From assembly GCF_000002425.4 (NCBI RefSeq), contig NC_037270.1, forward strand, positions 5,933,450 to 5,997,449: a stretch of DNA of 64,000 nucleotides, in the 5' to 3' direction. The notes under the pieces were generated by a model that searched no databases, was not told the origin of the DNA, and was given only the letters and a program-made list of their open reading frames with translations. Each line of letters begins with the position of its first letter. The stretch's first letter is position 1. Position numbers and translations under genes: made by a program. The stretch is from Physcomitrium patens. Taxonomy: Eukaryota > Streptophyta > Bryopsida > Funariales > Funariaceae. Shown here piece after piece: positions 1 to 11,520 of the stretch.

Positions 1-5
1 TGAGA

Positions 6-944
6 TATTTGGTTTTAGCTCATGAAGATTTATCAAATCAAGTAGAAGGAAGAGCATTGAGGACAAAATCTATACAGGGAATTTGTAGGTTTTTGCTTGA
101 AGATGTCATTTGCTGCTACGGATGAGTAGGAAAAATCACTGCAGATCGTGGAGAATTAAATGCACAAGAAGCTCGTAAGTTCTTTGAAAGATGTGGAGTT
201 AAACTATCACTGACTACTGCTTATAATCCGGAAGGGAATGCAAAAAGCGAACGCGGTCACCCACCGATTGTAAAAGCATTAGTTAAAGCTTGTAATGGGA
301 AAGTTAAAGAGTAGCCACGGCTTTTGTCATTTGCATTATGGACTGATCGAACAACACATAGTTCGGTGACAGGATATATGCCAGTAGAACTTATGACAGG
401 TCGAAAACCAATTATGCCGATTGAAGAAAAGGTACTTACTTAGAGTATGCTACCATGGGAAGATGGATTGACAAGAGAAGAACTTCTGGCTATTAGGATT
501 CGACAATTGGAGCAAAGAACGGAAGATGTCCAGATAGCATTAGGAAGGTTAAAAAGAGCAAGGTTACAAAACAAGGCGCGATTCGATAAGCAACATCGAT
601 TGAGACCAAAAGCAATCGAGGAAGGTGACTGGGTACTTGTTTATGACAATAGTCGGGATAATCAACATAGTACTTTGCGAAAATTTTCAAAACGTTGGTT
701 TGGACTATATGTAGTTACAACTGTTCATGATAATGCGACTTACTCATTACGGGAGTTAGATGGTACAAAATTGAAAATACCAATTGCAGGGAAGCGAGTA
801 AAAATATTTAAACGAAGACACGCGGAGATGAATATGGAAGACCTTAATAAAGGTATAGAGATTCCGCAGCAAGAAGATGAAAGTGATTTGGATAATGAAG
901 GTGACGAAGATGAATTGGGCAAAGACGTAGAGGATATATTCTGA
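6..944 (+). pseudogene. Element A: Ty3/gypsy integrase C-terminal part (broken)
   Basis: One reading frame runs from the left window edge to a stop at 942-944 and reads as the second half of a Ty3/gypsy integrase. It shows the catalytic-core end (TADRGE, then GNAKSERG, whose E is the third DDE acid), a long helical stretch and a GPY/F-like module (WFGLYVV). The tail is acidic. The frame is broken by TGA at 123-125, TAG at 312-314 and TAG at 441-443, so only residues from 447 on form an open ORF (165 codons). A purine-rich tract and an LTR follow directly, which fixes the element on the plus strand. Gag, protease, RT and the 5' LTR lie left of the window. The integrase is unlike the one shared by elements B, C and D, so this is another lineage. 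Confidence 0.75.
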
Positions 945-990
945 ATCAAATAGCAATTGGGTAAATTGGTGCATACCGGAGGATGCACAA

Positions 991-1006
991 GTTCAGAGGA
1001 GGTAGA
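991..1006 (+). other. Polypurine tract of element A
   Basis: A purine-rich run (GAGGAGGTAGA) ends exactly where the first LTR copy begins with TG. Priming of plus-strand DNA synthesis at this spot is the known role of such a tract in LTR elements, and its position supports plus-strand orientation. Confidence 0.55.
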
Positions 1007-2243
1007 TGTCGTGTTGTAACACTAGTATACCATGAAAATATAAAGAAAAAGGACTTTTATTAATATTCAGTTACCTTGAATATTGAGAGCAACGACCAAC
1101 TCCGGTACAAATACTGAGTGGCTAGGTTCAGTCACCCCGTTACAGTCAGCCGGGGGATACTGAAATACTCCGTTCGATTCCAATAACGGAAGTCAGCAGG
1201 AAGGAAAAGGACCAATTCACACGATGGGTGAGCCTGGTTCGTAGAGCCAATTGGATCCAATTTCAAGAATCCAATCCGGGTCCTCTTATCCAATATGAGA
1301 CCTGAATTGGTCGGGCAACCTAATGCAGTCTAATTACGAGAAAATCCAGGTCTTACTACGGGCCTTAGCCAATCTGACACGAAGGACCAATTTGATCCAA
1401 TTTTGGGAACATCCGGATCTTACTAGTGGACTCTTAGCCAATATGAGACCTGAATTGGTCGGGCGACTCAATGTGGTCCCGATTACGGGGTTTTGATTCT
1501 GTTTCAGGCTGTCTTGTTCTCTGTGCCGTTTCAGGAAACGTTGTTTTCGGTAAAAGGATCTCTTAAAGGTAAAAATGGAGGAGAAAACTCTGATGATGAG
1601 AGCCAATTTCGGATCAAGCTCTGATGGTGGGAGCCAATTTCGAATTCAAGACGGAGGATTGAAGAAATTCAGAATTAAGGTTAAGAAATGAGAGGGGGGG
1701 GAGAATAAGTTTTTTTGGGGGAGGTTTTGAAGATAGGAGAGAGCTAGCTTCATGCTTCGAGTGGGCAAAGAAGATAGAGAATTGGGTTTTTTTTCTTCAT
1801 AGGGTTTTGAGAAGACTGAGACAATCGTTGCTGAAGTCAGTGTTGTAATGGTGAATCGGGATTTTTAATGAAGTGGGTTTGATTACTCTTGACTGTTTTG
1901 TGAAATCAAGTTACGTCTGTGATGAAGAGTTAAAAGGGTGTCTATAGGATTGAGTATGCGGAGTGAATGAAATTTATTGGGTTAATCTAACAAGACAGTC
2001 AGTGGATACAAGATCATGAGTATAAAGCGGTATCGAAGATTAGCAGTTTGGGTTGTTCGAGGTTCTCTGTAACGTCTAGAGACCTACCGGCTGGGGCAAA
2101 AAGAACTTTGACAAGCAGTCGAAGGGCATCCGTATAGATTTACGGTGTATTCTTGCAGTTGTTTGTATTCCAATAGTCAAAAACTGATAAACTGCTTGAA
2201 TATTGGCAAATCTCTATACTACCTTCTACAACCAGACGCCCGG
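1007..2243 (+). repeat. Element A LTR, copy 1 (3' LTR, end truncated)
   Basis: Starts TGTCGTGTTGTAACAC right after the polypurine tract. It shares its whole length with the two following copies, including the blocks ACCAACTCC, GGTCGGGC and ATGAGACCTGAATTGG. It lacks the last ~35 bp seen in copies 2 and 3 (the part ending CGTAATACGACA) and runs directly into the TG of copy 2. The frames open inside it are not genes; they recur in all copies and match no protein family I know. Confidence 0.8.
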
Positions 2244-3650
2244 TGTCGTATTCTAACACGAGTATATCGTGAAAATATAAAGAAAGGGGACTTTTATTAT
2301 TGTTCAGTTACCTCGAATATTGGGAGTAACGACCAACTCCAGTGCAAATACTGAGTGGCCAGGTTCAGTCACCCCGTTACAGTCAGCCGGGGCATACTGA
2401 AATGCTCCGTTCGATTCCAATAACGGGAGTCAGCAGGAAGGGAAAGGACCAATTCACGCAACGGGTGAGCCTGGTTCGAAGAGCCAATTGGATCCAATTT
2501 CAAGAATCTAATCCGGGTCCTCTTACCCAATATGAGACCTGAATTGGTCGGGCAACCCAATGTAGTCTAATTACGGGGAAATCCGGGTCTAACTACTAGA
2601 CTCTTACCCAATATGAGACCTGTATTGGTCGGGCAACCCAATGCAGTCTAATTACGGGAAAATCCAGGTCTTACTACGGGCCTTAGCCAGTTTGACGTGA
2701 AGAGCCAATTGGATCCAATTTCAAGAATCCAATCCGGGTCTCTTACCCAATATGAGACCTGCATTGGTTGGAGAACTCAATGTGGACCCGAGTAGGGGGT
2801 TTCAATTCTATTTCAAGCTGTCTTATTCTCTGTGCCGTTTCAGGGAACGTTATTTTTGGTAAATGGATCTCTTAAAGGTAAAAATGGAGGAGGAAGCTCT
2901 GACGGCGGGAGCCAATTTTGGATCTAAGCTTTGACAATGGGAGCCAATTCTGGATCCAAGACAAAAGATTGAAGAAATTCAGAGGATAAGGTTAGGGAAA
3001 GAATGAGATCAGGGGGGGATTTTTTTTGGATCGGGGAGCAAGCTTCAAGTTTTTTTCAAGGTTACTAGTTCGGTTTCATTGGAGGTTTTTGAAGATCAAG
3101 GGAGATTGGAGAGGAGCTTCATGCTTCGGGTCGGGGAAGAAAAGACGGAGAATTGGGTTTTTCTTCTTCATAGAGTTTTAAGAAGACTGAGGCAATTGTT
3201 GCTGAAGTAAGTGTTGTAATGGTGAATCGGGATTTTTTAATGAAGTGGGTTTGATTACTCTTGACTGTTTTGTGAAATCGAGTAACGTCTGTGATTGAAG
3301 AATTAAAAAGGTGTCTATAGGATTGAGTATGCGGAGTGAATGAAATTTATTGGGTTAATCTAACAAGACAGTCAGTGGATACAAGATTGTAAGTACAAAG
3401 CGGTATCGGAGATTAGCAGACTAGGTTGTTCGGGGTTCTCTGTAACGTCTAGAGACCTACCGGCTAGGACAAAAAGGACTTCGATAAACAGTCGAAGGAC
3501 ATCCGTATAGATTTACGGTGTATTCTTGCAGTCGTTTATATTCCAGCAGTCAAAAACTGATAGACTGCTTGACTATTGGCGAATCTCCAAACTACCTTCT
3601 ACAGCTAGACGCCCGGCGCGTTCTCGAGCAGGATAGCACGTAATACGACA
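2244..3650 (+). repeat. Element A LTR, copy 2
   Basis: Complete copy from TGTCGT to ACGACA, a 6-bp terminal inverted repeat. It is longer than copy 3 because a ~100-bp sub-block (ATGAGACCTG ... GGTCGGGCAACCCAATG ... AATTACGGG) is repeated inside it. A GATCGGGGAGC-containing purine-rich stretch precedes the downstream part, as in the other copies. Confidence 0.8.
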
Positions 3651-3692
3651 CCATTGCATTTTCGAGCAGGAAAGCACGTAATACGACAATGT
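3651..3692 (+). repeat. Partial LTR end between copies 2 and 3
   Basis: After the end of copy 2 a second LTR end appears (TTTTCGAGCAGG ... CGTAATACGACA, ending 3688), followed by a short spacer before copy 3. It is a remnant of a further LTR end lost by deletion or recombination. Confidence 0.6.
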
Positions 3693-5018
3693 TGTCGTGT
3701 TGTAACACGAGTATACAGTGAAAATAAAAAGAAAGGAGAATTTTATTAATATTCACTTACCTCGAATATTGAGAGCAACGACAACCTCCTGTACAAATAC
3801 TGAGTGGCCAGGTTCAAACACCCCGTTACAGTCAGTCGGGGCATACTGAAATGCTCCATTCAATTCCAATAACAGGAGTCAGTAGGAAGAGAAGGACCAA
3901 TTCACACGACGGGTTCGAAGAGCCAATTGGATCCAATTTCGAGAATCCAATCCGGGTCCTCTTATCCAATATGAGACCTGAATTGGCCGGTCAACCCAAT
4001 TACGGGAAATCCAGGTCTTACTACGGGTCTTAGCCAATCTGACGCGAGGACCAATTTGACCCAATTACGAGAACATCCAGGTTACTACTGGACTCTTATC
4101 AAATATGAGACTTGAATTGATTGGGCGACTCAATGTGGTCCCGATTACGGGGTTCGATTCTGTTTCAGGCTGTCCTGTTCTCTGTGCTATTTCAGAGAAC
4201 GTTGTTTTTGGTAAATGGATTTCTTAAAGGTAAAAATGGAGGAGAAAGCTCTAACGGCGAGAGCCAATTTCAGATCCAAGCTTGACGGTGGGAGCCAATT
4301 CCGGATCTAAGACGAAAGATTGAAGAAATTCAGAGGATAAGGTTAAGAGAAGAATAAGTTTGAAGGGGGGTTTTTTTTTTTTTTTTCTCTGGGAATCGGG
4401 GGGAGCTAGTTTCAAGCTTTTGCAAGGTTACTAGTTCGGTTTTCATTGGAGGTTTTTGAAGATCAAGGGGATTAGAGAAGAGGAGCTTCATGCTTCAGGT
4501 CGGGGAAGAGAAGACATAGAATTTGGATTTTTCTTCTTCGTAGAGTTTTTGGAAGACCGAGGCAATCGCTGCTGAAGTCAGTATTGTAATGGTGAATCGG
4601 GATTTTTAATGAAGTGGGTTTGAATACTCTTGACTATTTTGTGAAATCGAATTACGTTTGTGATTGAAGGATTAAAAGGGTGTCTATAGGATTGAGTATG
4701 CGGAGTGAATGAAATTTATTGGATTAATCTAACAAGACAGTCAGTGGATACAAGATCGTAAGTACAAAGCAGTATTGAAGATTAACAGTTTGGGTTGTTC
4801 GAGGTTCTCTGTAACGTCTAGAGACCTATTGGCTGGGGAAAAAAGGACTTCGACAAGCAGTCGAAGAGCATCCGTATAGATTTACGGTACATTGTTGCAG
4901 TCATTTATATTCCAGCAATCAAAACTGATAGACTGCTTGACTATCGGCGAATCTCCATACTACCTTCTACAGCCAAACGTACGGCACGTTCTCGAGTAAG
5001 AAAGCACGTAATACGACA
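3693..5018 (+). repeat. Element A LTR, copy 3
   Basis: Complete copy from TGTCGTGTTGTAACACG to CGTAATACGACA. Its right edge abuts coding sequence of the minus-strand element B, so this is the outer end of the element A insertion. Confidence 0.8.
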
Positions 5019-6529
5019 ACGTGTAAGTGGAGCTGCCACTCGAGAGAAGTCTTTGATGAAGATCCGATAATAGTTGACAAATCCCAAAAAACATTAGACA
5101 TCTCTTACCATTTTTGGGATCTTTCAGTCTATAATAGTTTGAACTTTCTTAGGATCCATCATAAGTCCATCATTTGAAATGATGTAGCCTAAGAAATCGA
5201 CTTGAGTAGTGTGGAATACACACTTTTCTATCTTGGCATAGAGTCCTACATCTCTTAATTTTTGTAACACACGATGAACATGAAGTTCATGTTCTTTTGG
5301 ATTCTTAGAATAGATCAAGATGTCGTGTAGATAACATACCACAAAATCATCCACAAACTCTCGAAAAACATCATTCATTAAATGTTAAAAAGCTGTTGGT
5401 CTATTTGTAAGTCCAAAAGGCATGATGTTGTATTCAAAATGTCCATACCTAGTTCGAAATGCAGTCTTCCATTCATCTCCTTCTTTGATGCGTAGTAGAT
5501 TTTATGCTCCCCGAAGATCTATTTTTGTATAGATCTTAGCTTGATTCAGTTGATCAAGAAGTTTGGATATTAAAGGTAGTGGATACCTGTTTTTGATGGT
5601 AATCTTGTTGAGTCCTCGATAATCAACACACATCCGCAATGATCCATCATTTTTCTTCACAAATAGAATTGGAGCTCGTGCCGGAGATTTAGAATGGCGT
5701 ATGAAATTCTTGGCTAGATTTTCTTCAATATACTCTTTGAGTTCAGCCAACTCATTTTGTGATAAATTATAGATTGGTCCGAATGGCGGTTGTGCTCCTT
5801 CTTGAAGGTCAATTGAGCAATCATAGGGACGATGTTCTGGGAGTGTATCCGCATTCTTTTTTTCAAATACATCTTGAAATTCTTGATATTGGCTTGGAAT
5901 GCCACTTAAAGTCTTTTCACTAGTAGAAACGGGTGTAGCATAAATAATGTATGGTGATTCTTTCATAGCAGCATGCAAGAAAGCTTTTGCACCTATAAAT
6001 ACGAGTTTAATTGAATTGGACTTATGACTCTTTACTTGCTTAACTACACTGTTAGTTATACTTTTAGAGAAAGTAAGAGTTCGGGAAATCCAGTCTATTT
6101 GAAGGTTGTATTTTTTTGACCACGATAAATCTAAAATGACTGGATTAGAGGGAGATCTAATGATATTAAATACTACAAAACTAATATGACCATTGATTAT
6201 TACTTCTATAGGAAGGGTTTCGTGAGTAATATCTCCAGAAGACAATGGAGGACCATCTATGACTTCTACATGAATAGGTTTAGTTTTCTTTACTAAAGAT
6301 ATGTTATGTCTTATAATAAATCCTTCATCTAAAAAATACGCTGAGGCTCCTGAATCTAATAAGGCAGAGACTTTGTAATGTTTAGGTCCTAAAATAACAT
6401 TTAATGTAAAATAAGGAGAGGGCTCTAAGGAGAGAATAGGACCTTTACTAGATGTTGTGCAAGGTTCCAGCTGCATGGTCCCTATTGTAGCTGGACAAAC
6501 TCGTTTTCCGACATATTATCTTCTTTCAC
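5019..6529 (-). pseudogene. Element B protease-RT (pol fragment)
   Basis: The minus-strand ORF 6476-5502 carries an aspartic protease ([13 protein letters not shown], active-site DSG), the linker LPEHRPYDC and RT motifs [19 protein letters not shown] and NRYPLPLI. It stops at KIDLRGA, where a TAA replaces the tyrosine codon of RGAYNL. RT resumes in another frame and includes the catalytic box, which reads YLHD instead of YLDD at 5330-5345, so one catalytic aspartate is lost. The frame ends at 5124 with DPKKVQTIID. The copy is dead by sequence. In family terms it would be the polyprotein making protease, RT, RNase H and integrase. Confidence 0.85.
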
Positions 6530-6559
6530 AGCCATACTCCTCATTTTGTGATTGCGTCA

Positions 6560-7480
6560 TTTCTTTGGACAATGTTGAATAGAGTGCTTTGGTTCTCCAC
6601 AATATAAACATAATCCTTATTGACGACGACGAGTCTTTTCTTGCTTAGTAAGAGGTTTGAAACGTACTGCATCAATTTGTATATCCTCTACTTTTGAATG
6701 TATGTGTTGAAGAGGTGTTGATGTTGCCATTGAATTATAGTAACATTGAGGTCTACTTGTATGGTTCTCAGATCAGAATTCAAAAAGGCGATTATCGCAC
6801 TTTACAGCAAAGTCAATTGCTTGACTCAATGTTTGAGGATCAAATAAGTTGAGCATTAATTTTTTTACCTCATATTGTAATCCGTAGAGAAATTGGCTAA
6901 TAAGGGCAGCATCATCCCACTTGATATCAGTTGCAAGTTGTCGAAATTGTGAAGCATATAACGTTACTGATCGATTGCCTTGTCGTAAAATACGGATCTT
7001 ATTGGTTGCAACACGAATTGCATCATGTTCTCCATACATAGATCAAAACTCCACCAAAAAAGCCTCTAGATTATCCAATATTGGATCTCGTCGTTCAAAA
7101 AAAGATAAAAACTATGATAGTGCCGAACCTGAAAAAAGCGTACCAATGAATCTAAGTTGTGATCCCGGAGTTGGATAGCTTTGGGGTTGAAGTTCAATCA
7201 CAAGTTGTACTTGATTGATAAATCCTCGAAACTTAGATCTAGTGCCATCAAACTTCTCAGGTAGGGCAATTCTTGGTTCTCTAATATTTGAAGGGCGTTC
7301 CACCATAGGAGAAAGGACATGGTTTGGTGCAGATGTTGAAGCAGCTCCAACCATTTCTATATCTTCACTTCCTGCCAATCTTGTTACTCCTTATGGTGGT
7401 AAATTGAGTTGATGCATTGCAAGCATTAACTCCCTCAATTGCTCTTGCATTTGTGCCATTGCACTCTTCATTTCAAGAAG
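6560..7480 (-). pseudogene. Element B gag (broken)
   Basis: Minus-strand pieces at 7378-7112 and 7039-6773 match element D gag residue for residue over long stretches ([32 protein letters not shown]). Stops and frame changes separate them. The CCHC knuckle region near 6570-6620 is degraded. Gag forms the virus-like particle shell in which reverse transcription occurs. The plus-strand frames over this region are shadows. Confidence 0.8.
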
Positions 7481-7688
7481 TTCTGCTATGATAACACTTA
7501 GAAGAGAGAAGATGTCTAATATCACTTAAGACAACTAGAAGAGAGGACTTGTGGACAAAGAAAATACTAAGGACAATATCAGTTTAGAAGAGGGTAATCC
7601 GCAACTTCTAATATGCTTATATCTTATCAAGAAAAAGGGATAATCCACTCTTAATCAAGATTAGACAAAGCTCTGATATTGTAGGTGT

Positions 7689-7699
7689 ACTCTTGTCAA
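7689..7699 (-). other. Predicted self-primer binding site of element B
   Basis: Sense (minus) TTGACAAGAGT lies two bases inside the 5' LTR. It is the exact complement of the sense sequence ACTCTTGTCAA in the LTR (plus-strand 7876-7886), which lies 31 nt downstream of the TATA box. This is the same arrangement as in element D. Confidence 0.6.
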
Positions 7700-7701
7700 T
7701 C

Positions 7702-8261
7702 TGTCAAGGACAAGAACTCAATAAAAAATAATTCAGACAAGTGAGAATTCACTCAAAGAGAGGTAACAAAATATATATAAATAAGTATGTATATTGAAAG
7801 AGGAACTAGAATGGCTATTGCCAAAAGACAAGAAAACTAGAGACCCTTGAAACTAGACTAGAAGCAAGAAAGGAGTTGACAAGAGTGAAGAAGCCTTCAC
7901 TCTTGTCTCTATATATACTATCTAACTAAGAGCTACGTGGCGACGTTCTATACGACCTCTAATATGTGTTGAATTTGTAGAACACATGCCTTGACTTACA
8001 AGGCAAGTTTTTCTACGTGTGGGCCACATAGTTAGCTTGATCTTCAGGCTACCAACATGTGTGGCACATGGCCAACTTGTTGACCACGTTTCTAATCCAA
8101 AAAATCAATTAAAGACACCTATGAAGTCAAAGCAGCGTCTAGGAAGTTTCTAAGAAGCTTTTATATTAAATATTGTAGAATTAACTTACTTTTACCTACT
8201 TTTACTCACTTCTACCTATTTCTATATGTAATTATTAGCTTACATGATTATGGCCGTGATA
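7702..8261 (-). repeat. Element B 5' LTR
   Basis: About 560 bp, clearly homologous to the 530-bp LTRs of element D (shared blocks GGAGTTGACAAGAGTGAAG, CTATATATACTATCTAACTA, GTGGCACATGGC). It is more diverged and has a degenerate right end (GTGATA). Confidence 0.85.
7910..7917 (-). promoter_or_regulatory. TATA box of element B LTR
   Basis: TATATATA on the minus strand, 31 nt upstream of the inferred RNA start at 7886. The same box and spacing occur in element D. Confidence 0.55.
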
Positions 8262-11107
8262 GATTGTTTTATATAACTTTATTTTCTAAGAATAATAAAA
8301 AAATTACATTTTAATAAAATTTATAATTTTTGTAAGAAATCTATAAATATATATTTTTTTATTATAAATATTTTTATACTAAATATATATTTAAATATCA
8401 ATTTAAATATCTTTTAATAATGAAATTAAATGCTATTGAAATTTAAGTAAATTAAAATATCAAAAATTAGATATAAATATTAATAAAGGTTTCTATGATT
8501 TTTAAGAATTTACCAATTAGATTCAAATGGTTTTTTGTGAGTTGATAATTGGCATAGTTTTCAATATTTATGAAAATTTTTAGAGCAAATTATGATACAA
8601 AAGAGAAATATTAATATTTGAGTATTGAAAATAAGATTGAAAAAAGATAACAACCAATATCCAAAAAAATAAAGATTTTTTTTGCCTTATATATAAGTTT
8701 GATTCTTTTCAAATTTAATTTTCTTTATATTAATTAGTAGATTAAAAAATAAAATTTATTTTAAATAAAATTAGTATTTATTGAGATTTTAAATCTATCA
8801 TAGAATTTATTTAAGATTTGATTAAAATTCAATTAGGATATTTTTAGGATTTTTTTAAAGATTAATTAGGATTTGATTAAGATTTCATCATGATTTATTT
8901 AGATTTTCTTTACAATTTCTTTAGATTTTATTAAAAATATATTATTTTTATTTTTTATTTTTTTATTGATTGGGATTTTTTAAAGATTTAATTTGGATTT
9001 TTAAGAATTATTTAAGATTCATATGGAGTTGATTAGAGTATGATAAGATATTTCTAGGAATAATCTAAGACTGATAAGGTGTACTTAGAATAATTAGAAA
9101 CTTACTTAGATTATTTAAGTTTTCTAAAAATATGTTTTCAAACAACTTATGTATTATTTTTAGATTATAAATATAGCTTTGAGATAAGATTAAATCTTTC
9201 CATAGCTTGATGTCCAATATATTTCAAGACTAATTTTCACATAACACAATAGTGTTGTATTGTAGATTGCTTCTAATGCAACTTTTTAAAAATAAAATAA
9301 TTATAATTTTTTTAATAGTCTGAAGAAATAATTATAAAAGTCAAAATATTTAATATGTATCTATAAAATATTTTTAAAATTTCTTAAAAAAGATATTATC
9401 TTTTTAATATGTTTTAATTTATTTCTACCTATTTCTATTTTTTTTGTAATGTATACATCTCTTACCTATCTAATCTTTTAAATGACAAGTTTTATAAGGA
9501 ACAAGTAAATTGCTTCATAAATTTATGATTTGAAGTTTTGTCAAATAATATTAGCAATAAACTTTAATCTATGTTTTATATAATGGTAGTTGATACATTC
9601 CTTTAACCATTGATTATGTCCCATATGAAGGCAAAAAGACCATCATGTTATTTGACTATTTTTATGGACTTCATAAATAAATTTAAATAATATATTTTAT
9701 ATGCTATCAAGTAAAGTATCTATTTTCAATAGTATCAGTAACCATTAAAAGTCTCTTCTAAGATTGTAGTACCAAACATTATATATTTCACCATATATTT
9801 AAAATAAGTTTTTTTCTTGAAGACCTTTAATACGATTTTAATGTTGTTTATATAAAAAACTTAAGTGCTTTATTTGAAAAATCTTCAAATATAAACAACT
9901 CTTGAGATAAACATTTTAGTTTTTTATTTTTTATATTGCAAAGATATTCTTGATTTGATACTTGAATATGTTTTTTATCATTTTTATACCATATCATTGA
10001 TTATAATTGGTTCTTGATTTTGATTAATGTTTTCAATGAAAAATAAAAATAAATTTTGTTATATTTATAAGATTCTTAAATATTTCTTATGTATGTTTAT
10101 TGATATCATATTTGCACTAAAATATTATATATTTTTAATTATTTTGGCATTAATTTGGATCCAAGTATTTTTCCACTTTATTGTTATCTATTTTGATTGA
10201 AGGTTGTAATTGCTTTCTTCTTTGTTTATAGATTGTGGTATAAAGGTCAATAAAAAATATAAAAAATATATAATAAGTTTTTATTAATTATAGTAGTTAT
10301 AATTAATATACAACTAGATAAATTTATTTTTGAATATTAAACAAGCCAAGTCTTTGATAATCCAATTTATCACAAAATTAATTGGTTTCAATATCAAAAC
10401 ATAGTAATTGTATTTTATCACCTATTTTGAGTGGAGATTGATTATTTTTAAATATATTATTATCATTATTATTTTATTGTTCATAAGATTTCTTTAATTT
10501 TATTTTTGTTGTAGTATAAAGCTATGCGATCTTTTGTATCAATTTTTTTATTTTGAATATTTTACTTTAAAAAAAATTAAAATATTAATTATTAGAAGAT
10601 AACCATAATTTGTAAGAAAATAGATTTTTTAAATAGAATAATATAACATATTAAAATATAAATATTTTGGTAATAGCAATAAAGTTAACCAATTATTTTG
10701 GTAATAATTAATGATATATTATAAATATTTCTATGTGACTTGATTTACTCATTTTATTTTTTTATATTAATTTGAGAATAAAAAACTAAAGATAATTTGA
10801 AATCTATTTTAATATAATAATAAATGTTTTTCTAAAAAAATGATAAAAATTAGAGTTTATATTAAAATATAATATTACTTGGAGATCCATAATATCAATG
10901 AATGTTATAAAAAAAAATAGATTTTTCTTTTTCCACAATAGTTTTTTTTTACAAGGTAAAAAATATATTCTTTTTATTATAAAATCTACCATCATAATAA
11001 AAAAAAAAAAAAATAGAATTTGAAATTTAAAGACATGTAATAAAGTCCATTGAAATAAATAATAAAGGTTATTTTGGAATAGGTAGAAGTTGAAGAAATC
11101 TATAAAA
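8262..11107. other. AT-rich desert, no gene seen
   Basis: Extremely AT-rich with stops in all frames. The only structure I can support is a degenerate dispersed repeat at 8770-9120. The flank is probably the old target site of element B plus decayed repeats. Confidence 0.6.
8770..9120 (+). repeat. Dispersed degenerate repeat (GATTTGATTAAGATTT type)
   Basis: Many imperfect units such as ATTAGGATTTGATTAAGATTT-like strings, followed by GGTGTACTTAGAATAATTAG. The same order, inverted, is found at 43985-44400 (for example AATCTTAATCAAAT and CTAAGTACATCC). Identity unknown; probably the end region of an old element. Confidence 0.45.
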
Positions 11108-11520
11108 TTAATGATGTGGAGACTTTGTCTTAAAATAAGTGTCATAATATTGAAAAAATATTTTATCTCTTTTTACATTTAGTACAACTAAAATTTTCTT
11201 AAAATTATCTTTAAAGTTCTTTTCATAATTAACTTCTAAATGATATCTATTAAATTTATCTAGAAATTTATAAAATATATCATTCATCAAATGTTAGAAT
11301 CTAGCTAAAGTATTTGTAAATCCAAAAGATATGACATTATATTCAAAATATCATATCTATTTTATAATAAAGTCTTTTATTTATTTATTTCTTTAATATA
11401 TATATCAAATTGTAGGTATTGCATAAATCTATCTGAGTATGGATATTGACTTTATTTAATTATCAAAGAAGCATTGATGTTTAAAACAAAGGATACCAAT
11501 TTTTCATGATTAATTTATTG
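11108..11520 (-). pseudogene. Decayed Ty3/gypsy RT fragment
   Basis: The plus-strand text around 11280-11345 (TCATTCATCAAATGTT, then AATCCAAAAGATATGACATTATATTCAAAAT) matches the RT segment of elements B, C and D that encodes [10 protein letters not shown] ... MMNDIF on the minus strand. Differences are mostly C-to-T or G-to-A. No long frame survives, and the flanks are too decayed to delimit the element. Confidence 0.65.

Larger units (their letters stand above)
5019..8261 (-). mobile_element. Chromovirus B, Ty3/gypsy, 3'-truncated
   Basis: Read on the minus strand: 5' LTR (7702-8261), primer site (7689-7699), leader, gag, protease and RT. The RT breaks off at 5019, where the element A LTR starts. 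The sequence at 5020 onward matches element D from about 58977, so RNase H, integrase, chromodomain and 3' LTR are missing here. They may lie left of the window, beyond element A. B is the same family as D but more decayed, and its LTR ends read TG...TGATA instead of TG...TGACA. Confidence 0.85.

Noticed and set aside
2380..2440. tRNA gene in the element A LTR (GTTCGATTCC looks like a B box)
   Set aside because: A 7-bp stem CCCGTTA/TAACGGG encloses only about 41 nt, too short for a tRNA, with no proper D or anticodon arms. It repeats in all LTR copies.
10804..11145. 113-codon minus-strand ORF
   Set aside because: Phe/Ile/Leu-rich translation of AT-rich DNA with no family features, partly over an RT fossil.
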